A DNA stretch of 64,000 nucleotides. Source: Abelmoschus esculentus (Eukaryota; Streptophyta; Magnoliopsida; Malvales; Malvaceae). Shown here piece by piece: positions 55,041-64,000 of the stretch. The stretch spans positions 16,971,501 to 17,035,500 of the forward strand of contig JAUCBN010000014.1 in NCBI GenBank assembly GCA_035048815.1. The letters are read 5' to 3'. How positions within the stretch are numbered: the stretch's first letter is position 1; every line of letters starts with the position of its first letter. The translations under genes were made by a program, and so were the position numbers. The notes beneath the pieces are model-generated. The model was not told where the DNA came from. It was given only the letters and a program-made list of their open reading frames with translations, and searched no databases.

Positions 55041-56368
55041 ATGTAAAATTCAAACGATTGATGTCATGTCTGCATTTAAATCACGTGCTCCATTACGTTC
55101 ACTTTAATTTTTAAAAATAAAAATAAATACACAACCCTCTCTCATATCAGAAAGCTCTCCTTTCTCTCTTCCCCAAGAGAGTGGCGTTAATGGAATTTTT
55201 CGATGAGAATAAGAGTGAGAGGCGCCCGTTAGCCTATTTTTTTGTTATTAAACAATTTCTGTTATTTTTATTATAATCTTTGTCATGATTTTTTGCACTA
55301 CTTTTTTCACTCACTAAACTCTTTGGAAATATCATCTAATGTTACTTATTCGTTTTACTCGAATTTAATTTAAGTAATATTAAATTTGATTCGAATCGAG
55401 TTTAATCGAATTAAATATTAACAAATTTTAATTAAATAAAATTTAGACAATTTACTATCTGTTTTATTTTATTTACAGCCTTATCCAAAATAATCTCGTT
55501 GAAAAATATAATAACCTTTAAAAGACATAGTCAAGTCCACTAACTCAGAAGTTAAACATAATCAACTAACAAATAAGAAACCGACCAAAATCATTTGTGT
55601 TTACATACAAATTTGACGTGTCTGATTCAGGTGGAATACTGTCGGACAAAGACAAGACTCAAGAGTTCAGTAGGCAGTAGGTGAGCAAAATAAATACCAA
55701 CATAGAAAGAATGATTAATGCGGAACACTTCTTACTTTTCTCAGCTGAAAACTCCAATAGCTCTAAAATTATCTAACTTAATTCAGCTATTTTAATTATT
55801 CGATAATTTAATATAAAATAAATGAATTATTTAAAGATTTTTATTTTTTATCAAGTCAAATATTAAATACTGTAAATTTGGGGGGGTATTCATTCAAATT
55901 GGGTTTAAGCCGAGTTTTTTATTAGGTATCTAACTAGATTTGATACTTTTAAAAATATATATTTATTTTAGTTTTTTTAACAATTCTACTCTAAAATAAA
56001 ATTTAAATATTTAAATTATTTTTATGTTTGTATTATAATTTTTAAGTTTAATTTTTTAAAATATATCTGTATTGATTTGTTACTAAGGTATTTAAAAGGA
56101 AAAAATCAGTATCGAGATTAATTTTTTTAATATATTCTTTTTATGATTAATTTTAATGTATACCAAAATATTTAAACCAACTTTAAATTATTAATTTTTT
56201 ATTTAGATCATTTATTATAAAATTTTAAATTTTATGTATTTAATATATATTTAAAATTTAAAATTAAATATATATCAATCCGATATTGATATTCGATTTT
56301 TCCGATATTCAAATTTTATAAATATCAAATAACGAATATCTAATTAAAATAAACTAAAAACATAAACT

Positions 56369-56402
<34 letters not shown>

Positions 56403-57249
56403 TTAGATACCAAAACTAAATACCCAACAATAACCCCTTCTACCGACCACATAATTTTTATAAGTTCATAAATAAAAGTTCTTTCATAGCTGACAGGCAA
56501 TATTAGGTGGGCAACAGGGGATACATTATAGTACCATAAATCGATTTGACACCTAATTAAAAAAATTTAAACTAAATATAAATAGGTATAATTATAAATT
56601 AAGTGTTTATATTATATTATATTATTTTAAATATTTTTTATTAAAATATATATTTAATGTATTTTTAGTTAAAATGTTTAAAATTTTTATTTTTGATTAA
56701 AATAAATATTTCAAATGATTTTAAAATAAATTAAAAATAAAATTTATTCCAATTAAAATATGCTTTAGAATTTATTTTAAGAAAATATATAATTTAAATA
56801 TTTATTTTATATTTAAATTGATAAATAATTAATTTATTTAATACGATGAATTTTATTTTAAAAAAACTACGGTAGTTGAAAGTTAAGTTTATATTTCTAA
56901 CCATTTAAAAATTAAATAAAATAAAATTCAGTTCCCAATAATTACAATTCGTTTTTTTTTACAATCACGCACCTCAAAGGTTAACTTATGTTTGTTACTA
57001 GATTAAACCAATATGTCTTAATTAAACTAGTAATTAAGCTAAGATAAAAATTTGAATCCCCAAACATAAAGAATAAAGATCGGGTCATAATGGTGCTCAA
57101 CCTACTCAATCATGGCGGACACTCAAACTCAACTGTCACCTTCCCTGGCCCTGCAGAAATGTCCCATTTAATCACTCTAAATATCATCTCTGCTGACTGC
57201 TAGTGTTCCATAATATAAAAACACACGAAAATCTTCTGGGGAAAAACAA
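55041..57249. other. Intergenic, very AT-rich
   Basis: Includes a (TA)n run at about 56368-56392. No recognisable gene or paired termini. The last 70 bp are the promoter of the glycine-rich gene, with a TATA-like ATATAAAAAC at 57213-57222. Confidence 0.5.
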
Positions 57250-57264
57250 ATGCAATCTGAAAAA

Positions 57265-57728
57265 ATGATCAACAACAAAACAAACTTCATCTTTGTCGTT
57301 CTTATCATCACTGTTTCACTATCTGATGCTCTCAGGCCTGAGTTTTTAGAACCTTTATCGTCGTCGTCCCAGCAGAAGCAAAACAAAGCCAGCAAAACAA
57401 GCGGCAACAACCACAACAATGGTGGGATTGGTGGGTTGTTTGGTCCGGGACCTGGTGGTTTTGGGCTGCCGGGGTGGGGAAAATGGGATCATAGGCGGTG
57501 GTTATGGAGGTCCGAACGGAGGTTACTCCAAAGGTGGTGTCATTAGGCCTAGTGTTGTTTGCAAAGAAAAGGGTCCTTGTTTCAACAAGAAGCTCACCTG
57601 CCCTGCCAAGTGCTTCTCCTCATTTAGCCGCTCCGGGAAAGGGTACGGCGCCAGTGGCGGGGGTGGTGGCTGCACCATGGATTGTAAGAAAAAAATGTAT
57701 TGCTTATTGCGAAGTAAAATACATATAA
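57265..57728 (+). pseudogene. Secreted glycine-rich protein with Cys-rich C-terminus; two +1 frameshifts
   Basis: ATG at 57265 (an earlier in-frame ATG is at 57250) starts a clear signal peptide, NFIFVVLIITVSLSDA. LRPEFLEPLSSSSQQ and a glycine-rich stretch (GGIGGLFGPGPGGFGLPGWG) follow. The natural continuation NGIIGGGYGGPNGGYSKGGV is in the next frame, implying one extra base in the run GGGGAAAATGGG (57476-57486). The Cys-rich tail then reads SVVCKEKGPCFNKKLTCPAK, CFSSFSRSGKGYG and GGGGGCTMDCKKK. The expected ending CIAYC is again one frame further, after the A7 run at 57688-57695. A plausible function is a cell-wall or apoplastic structural protein. Both shifts are single bases in homopolymers, so assembly error is as likely as decay. 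Cys pattern otherwise complete. Confidence 0.8.
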
Positions 57729-58480
57729 TATTGATGCACTGTATTACAAAGAAAAGATGAAATAACAGTAAAAAAGGAAGGAGAAGTTGTATTTCTCAGA
57801 AAGGGGTAGAGACAAGAGAACAGAAATTTTCCAGAACTATTCCAAAATATCGATATCCCAAACCTAACATAATTTGGGATTTTAACTAAATCCTGAACAT
57901 TAAAACTACGCCGTTTCAATTGTAACCCAAAGAAATAAAACGTGCCGTTTCACTAAACTAAAACAATGCATAACAAATATATTTATGTACTATATTCGGA
58001 GACGATGAAAGTTTTTTCTACGTTACCAGTGGATATATATTATATTCGAAGTTTGCGACTGCTAACATTGTCATTTTATAAATTCAACCATTAAAATGTG
58101 TCTTATTATTATATCTGATGTTTAATATCTATAGTTGTAACTCAAATTCTATCTCAAATTATTGTCCCTATTGATTCCCAATGATGTATATGTATATGTA
58201 TATGTATATGATAGGACATGCATATCTGCCATTTTGAAACTCATGATCTTAATTAGATATTACACTACGAATCGATTGCACAATGAAACTCTGTACATGA
58301 AAAATGAAATTCACTAAGTCTTTTGTATAAGGTGTCTGCTAATCAATCTCCAAACCAAATATGTATATATCGGATAACATACACAAGAAATTACAGAGAT
58401 TGGTGCAACAAACAGGATGCTTGTAATGAGAATCGACACGAGGTGATTCATATGTCTCCTTGCATCTACTGTCTGTAACA
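57729..58480. other. Spacer between the glycine-rich gene and the SCAMP 3' end
   Basis: AT-rich; a TGTATA hexamer repeat at about 58184-58210. The 3' UTR of the SCAMP gene occupies the right part. No other gene seen. Confidence 0.5.
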
Positions 58481-61400
58481 TTAGATGGCAGCCCTCATAG
58501 CTCCTCTTGCAGCCTCGCGTTTCATATCGGCAGCTCGACCACTGCCACGGAAATACATGTATACTTGCTGCAAAACCAATAGTTAAGGATGTTAGAAAAT
58601 CCATTCGTGCATGTTTATGTGATTGTTGCAATCAATAAGGTTGGGGGACGCAACAAACCTGGATAACCCAGACGCTTATGAGTGATTCGACACAGAATAA
58701 TCCAAAACCGATGAAGTAGAAGATCTATACAAACAAAACAATTTTCATCAGAATCGTTAAGACCAATCAAGAGTGAAACTGTAAACTTTTTCTGCTAACA
58801 TCGTGGGTATTAAACTTTTGTCTAGGTTAAGAGATGCCTACCCCAACCAATACGTGTTTGCCGATAAGATCTACTGCAGGTAGAATCCCGCTGTATGGGA
58901 CAAAGCAACATTGGTAAGATGTATGCAGAAAAAAATGACAGCAAGAAAAGTTAAAAAATAGTTTAGGAACATACGTTAGTGATTTCCCTCTAAAAACTAT
59001 AGGGGGAGCCACAGCAGCAAAGATGCAAAAGACGATGTGAATCTATAAACAGGAAAACGAGAAGTGATATAAAGATCAGTACTTATCGACTCCTCGAACA
59101 AAAGAAACATATCTATCAGAGAAACACAAGGTATTACCAAATAAAAGAGGAAGAACCGGCCAAATGATAAAGCACTTTCTTTCCTGCATTATAGTTATAA
59201 GGTGAGAAAATATTTCAATTTAAATAAGGGATGATTATTGATTAGCAAGTGCAAGGAACATGAACAGCCAAATTTAAGAAAATGACAATGGAAGTTGGCA
59301 TTAGAGGCAAGCCAACATTTAAAACAGATAGGCAAAAATGAACTGCAGTATTAAAGAACGTAGTGGAGTATGTTAAGTACCTAAAAGCACGATACAGTGG
59401 GCGATACCACAAAACATAAGCTCCTGGAACCCCTGCTATGAAGAAGATAATAGCCAAGAACCAGATCCTCACACCTAAACAATAATAAAGATAGTTAATA
59501 CAACATAATCCTAACATTATGTATTTGGAAGAAAACAATAAATAAGGAAAAGCATTTCTAAACTAACCTTCTCCTCTGATCCATGCTGTAGTAACAGCTA
59601 CGATGTTCCATAGAAGGCACAGAAACAGTCCTGCAAAGACCACCATACATCACCCAACCGTATATAACCAAATGACTTACACAGAAAACCTTTTCCAGCT
59701 AAAGAGTTAAACAAAATAAAAGCATGGTACAAATATTCACCCAATGCAATCATTTAGCGATTACAAACTTATGAACAGATCACTAATTTTCATTTTGGTC
59801 AAGAAGATCAAAAATTAAGCGATACAAAAGATAAATAAGCCTTCAAAAAACCTTACATACCTAAAAATGTTGAAAATGAAACATACTGCAATCTTTGTAG
59901 ATGAACCGGTATGTCATTTGCAATATCATGATGAATGATTGGAAAAAATGGCGGCCAATTTTTCTCTTCCAAAACAATTCCAGCTGCAAAATTGAAAAGT
60001 CAAACTCTAGCTCACGGTAGAATGTAAGAGTAATTGACCATAACAGAAAATAGAATCAGGTCAAAAATATTCTGCAAAAAAAAAAGTTATCTACAACAAA
60101 ATTTGAAACAATGAACAAAACTAAATGTTTTCAATGTGAATAGTCAAAATATAATGAAAGGTACCTCTTGCCGCTGCCTCTTCTTTCCGTCTCACTTCCT
60201 GCATGGAATAAGCTGATCAGTGAGAATTGTAGGGACCCCATAATTCATAGGGTGCCAAAGGGCAGAAAACAATTTAAGTTCTTGCTATTTATCTATGAAA
60301 CAGACAATGACAATGCATGAGCAAAAAACTTTCATCTTAAAACCACCCTTCTAACTTGGCACACTAAATACAAAGAGATAACACATTGCTATTTATTTAT
60401 GGAAAAAAACAAACATGAACGAAAACTCGCGTCTTACAACTATCCAAAGAATTTTTTACACTAAAAATACAAGGAGAGAACACATAAGATATACCACCAG
60501 CATCCTAATTGTGTGTGTCTCAGTAATAATTTGTAAGACAAATTGCTGTGATATGTTTGGCCATTCATTACATTAGATTCTAAATGTTCGATAAAACATA
60601 TTAGGGAGTAAGTTTGGAACAAACATACAATCTATGATCTGTAAAATAAGAATGAATTAAACGTTATAAAATTTCTTTCCACAATATACCTGCTCCCGCC
60701 TTTTTAGTTCAGCTTCCTTAGCTTGGAGTTCTTTCTCTTTCTTCTTCAAGTCCTAGATTTATGCAGTAAAACCATAACAGTGAGATCAAACCCTCAACCA
60801 AACTATGGAAATAGCATTTAGAGACAGGTTTTCACTCTTCAATTACCTGATATGATCCACCTGAAGCTGTATCCAGAGAAATGTCAACTGTTGCCTCACG
60901 GTTGTAATTGAAACCAGCAGGTTCTGGAGGTAGAGGTGAAAGTCTTGAGTTTGATGCGAGTGGAGCACTTGGACCATTCTGAAAATTTACTCATGATACA
61001 TATACAAGAAGCAAGTGTTAAGATAAGAAAACTTTCAAGTTTACCAACGTTGAAGCAATGCTAAAAGGCCAAATTCGAGATGACTAAATGACAACAATAT
61101 AGCAAGCAACCTATTTTTTCTGAACTAAATCATCTTAAACCATGACATATCCAAGCTAACAGCAAAACCTATCAGCATTAGAAAAAAGAACTAAGTTTCT
61201 AGGTTGATCACTACAATCCTACAAAAGAATTTCTTGCAAATAAGCGAAACATACGGAGCTTCCGAGTGCTCAAGGAATCAAATAGCAGTAGTTTAGCACG
61301 AATCACCTCAAGTTATGGTTGTACTTATCATCGGGGACCAAATATCCATGTCTAGACAACATGCTTAAAACCCGGCCGTTCACAGACGAAGCACTCTCCA

Positions 61401-62090
61401 CAGACATAAAGGGGACAAAACTACCAAAGCCTTAAGCTAAATTTCACGTTTTACACCCATCGTAGTCGATAGATTTCTGAAACAGTTCTCATTTTAAATT
61501 CAACAATAAGTTTTTAATTAAACATTCCCTAGAAACTATATAAACAGGGATTTAGTTTACCTTCGAAAATAGACCTCCAAATTTAGACTGGCCAGATGCC
61601 TTCCCTCCCACAGCTGGATCCTGCTGGTAGAAATTATTTAAAATAAATAATCATTTTAAAACTGAAGTTGGCTAGCATCCATATACTAATTTTTACATAT
61701 GAATCAAGTTAATAAAACCCAGGGAATTCAGCATGGTATTCTTTTCAAGAATTAAGGTTCATCAAAGTGCAAAAGTAACATTTTTTTTAGCTCTGGGGAG
61801 CTTACTTTTAACACAAAATCGAACCATCATGCTATATCAACCAAGTAAAACACTTCCAACACCCATAATTCAACTGAAAATTCAGATCAAACTGAAATCC
61901 CAGAAAGCAATCAGTGAGTAAAATCAAGTCAACGTATAATCTGTTATTAAACCCTTCATCAAACACCTGTAAAACAGAGCTCGCTACCAAAACATCATCA
62001 AATAAAAGAAAGAGGGGACGATAAACTAACTGAGAAAGGGTTAACTTCTTCTTCTTCAGCGAATGGGTTTTCATCGAAACGACCAGCCAT
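58481..62090 (-). CDS. Secretory carrier-associated membrane protein (SCAMP)
   Basis: Tetraspanning membrane protein of the trans-Golgi, plasma membrane and endosomal system. 13 exons in transcript order: 62090-62031, 61620-61561, 60978-60847, 60752-60690, 60198-60165, 59983-59861, 59630-59568, 59474-59381, 59183-59138, 59042-58975, 58890-58842, 58724-58659, 58567-58481. They sum to 945 nt (314 residues) with consistent phases. The N-terminus MAGRFDENPFAEEEEVNPFS contains NPF endocytic motifs. A coiled coil follows (DLKKKEKELQAKEAELKRRE, EVRRKEEAAAR). Next come the conserved NWPPFFPIIHHDIANDIP and four membrane segments (TFLGLFLCLLWNIVAVTTAW, WFLAIIFFIAGVPGAYVLWY, IHIVFCIFAAVAPPIVF, IFYFIGFGLFCVESLISVW). 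The tail is QVYMYFRGSGRAADMKREAA. Intact. A second gene of the family follows upstream on the same strand. Confidence 0.96.
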
Positions 62091-63459
62091 CTGTTTAGAA
62101 TTTTGGTCTGCAAAAAGCTTAAAAAACTGAAATGTTTTAAATATAAACAAGGAAGATCTAAACTAAAGAGAAGAAAAAGGAATAAGCTTTTATAAGAAGC
62201 TAATTGGAAACTCAAAGTCAATAATTTTATTCTTTTGAATAAATTTTGTGTTCTTACAGAAAGAAGAGAGAAACTTTCCAGAGAGAGAAAACGTGGTTTC
62301 GCTGTTGAGAAGATAGAGGGAGAGAGAAGCTGAACTTTTTGGTTTGACCGTATTTGTTGAAGAGTAGGATGAAACAGCGGGAAAAATAAGTTTCTTTGGT
62401 ATAATTACAAATGTACTCCTCAATATTTATATATTTTATTAAATTAGACTTGATTTTTAAAATTAAATTAGTCTCACTTAATTTGTTGTTAAGTAGCCCC
62501 TAATTTAAAATTCTAAAATAATTTTAAAAAAATTATATAGCTTCTATTGAAATTTATTTTTATTATTTTATGATTTTATAAAATTTTCTCTTATATAAAA
62601 TCTTAAGTTCATCCATGTGTATTTTATTATTGACATATAGAGTTATAATGAACAAATTATTCTACAAATATTTGTAAATTGTTCTTATATTATTTATTTG
62701 AGTTAATTAATTAAGTGAAATAAATTAGTATAAATAAAAATTATATGTTCATTTATTAAGTGAATAAATTTAAAAAGAATATCGATTTTACTTGTTTATT
62801 AGCTCACTTATAAATTTTTACTTGTTATACTTATTTTATTTATAATGTAATTATTATCTTTTTTTTAATTTTATAACTAAAAAAGAGTTATATGTATATG
62901 TTTATCATCTGTAGTAAATTTTTAATTGCATAAACACATATAATTGAAAATAAATTATTTATTATTAATTAATTAATAATTTTCAATCACATAAAAGCTA
63001 TTTTGACAAAAAAAAAATTAAAAAAGTTAAATTTTAAAAAGTATTAAAATAATTATTCAATAAATATCCAAAACTATTTTTTAATATTATGTTTGTATTA
63101 TGTATATATGAATTCCTTTCATTCAATTCATGTTGTCACTTAGACCAAGGCAATTAATGTATTCAGTTATTAATTTAATTCTCGAATAGGTTAGGCTAAA
63201 TAATTAAGAGATTAGAATCATTTGGATTTGGAATTTATTATTTTTTAATATAAAATATTAAAGTGGTGGATAAGATAAAATAATAACTCAAAAGATAAAT
63301 AAAACTGTAAAAATAAGAGTTTTTCTAAATAACAGCAGATTAAAAAATAATTAAAAAAACAGTAGACCCCCAACAATGCCAACTTAACCCAGGTTCCACC
63401 AACTCTCAGCACAGAAACTGATCGAAGAAAGTAGACAGAAAATGAAGACGATGAGGTTT
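62091..63459. other. Intergenic between the two SCAMP genes
   Basis: The first about 250 bp are the 5' UTR and promoter of the SCAMP gene, with a leader intron possible near 62110-62230. The rest is AT-rich. A pyrimidine/purine-rich stretch near 63380-63460 is the 3' UTR of the next SCAMP gene. Confidence 0.5.
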
Positions 63460-64000
63460 TTATAAGCTTATTGTTTCCATGGCCACTCCTCTTGCTGCGG
63501 TACGTTTTGCCTCCGCGGCCTTACCAGTACCACGGAAATACCTGTATACTCTCTGTCAAAGCACACACACAGCGGTTAATGCGGCAACAGAAACAGAGAG
63601 TGGAATGATTTCAAAGTGTTCGATGAAATACCTGAATGACCCAAATGCTCAACAGTGTTTCAACGCAGAATAACCCGAATCCAACGAAGTAGAAGATCTG
63701 CAAGAAAAAGCAATGGACAAGGGTTTTGAGAATCACCGGCAAAGGATTCTTTTCTTCATAATGTATGCTTTCAAATCAAAGGATTTAAGAGAAAGGAATG
63801 ATCTTTCATTTTACCCCAACCAAAGCATTGTCGCTCATAACATGGATTGAACTCAAGAATCCCCTGCATCAACCATAGCATCGTATTAAAGTTGAAATAC
63901 TCATGTCTAGATATGTGTCGAGTCCGACATAGATCCTCTAACACGAGTACTTAAAAGAATTCGAACATGTTTGTCATCGGTTCACGAAACTTACGGGAAC
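63460..64000 (-). CDS. Second SCAMP gene, C-terminal exons only (runs off the window)
   Basis: Exons: 63552-63460 (RVYRYFRGTGKAAEAKRTAA, RGVAMETISL, stop), 63697-63632 (IFYFVGFGLFCVETLLSIWV, IQ), 63863-63815 (GFLSSIHVMSDNALVG). An exon ending at 63995 with GTTCCC|GTAAGT continues beyond 64000. The exon lengths (66 and 49 nt) and phases equal those of the neighbouring SCAMP gene, so the two descend from one ancestor. The proteins differ markedly (for instance the tail ends METISL against MRAAI), so the duplication is old. No lesions in the visible part. Confidence 0.92.

Overview
This is a window of eudicot plant nuclear DNA. It is AT-rich, with intron-bearing genes spaced by long non-coding stretches. 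The protein families and their general look fit a mallow-family genome, most likely cotton (Gossypium). That genus assignment is inference from remembered protein similarity, not from a search.

Layout. 0-5 kb: the 3' part of a bHLH transcription factor gene (+) carrying an apparent one-base frameshift, then a G-type lectin (S-domain) receptor kinase (-) broken by one in-frame TGA. 7.07-17.64 kb: a complete, young LTR retrotransposon (10.6 kb, 1.86-kb LTRs, CCAAC target-site duplication, tRNA-Arg-like primer site) with no recognisable gag-pol. Its 3' interior holds two arrays of hairpin-forming repeats and an array of CCTTCGGG-rich repeats. 17.9-20.6 kb: a MITE-like element just upstream of the TATA box of a chlorophyllase gene, then a KIC/PBP1-type single-EF-hand protein gene. 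20.8-25.2 kb: a LINE RNase H relic, a BBX28/29-like B-box gene with an in-frame stop, and an R2R3-MYB remnant with a 22-bp deletion. 26-28 kb: an intact PB1-domain gene (-) with a GC-AG intron. 28-34 kb: AT-rich intergenic DNA with a 293-bp Mutator-like MITE flanked by 9-bp duplications.

34-46 kb is the healthy core. It holds an equilibrative nucleoside transporter (9 exons), a small probable plastid protein (2 exons), a VAP/MSP-domain protein (7 exons) and a large single-exon ARM-repeat protein (-). 48.6-55 kb is a gene graveyard. It has an NDB-type NADH dehydrogenase fragment (-) beside an NDA-type fragment (+), a polyol-transporter fragment, and two diverged copies of a duplicated segment with a small 55-codon gene. 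57.2 kb: a secreted glycine-rich/Cys-rich protein gene with two +1 homopolymer frameshifts. 58.5-64 kb: two SCAMP genes in tandem (-), the second running off the window.

No operon-like or pathway-level cooperation between neighbours is evident. The main themes are mobile elements and a striking number of damaged genes beside intact ones. Exon coordinates were derived by hand from GT/AG boundaries and reading-frame phase. For most intact genes the exon lengths sum to a complete open frame, which is the main internal check.
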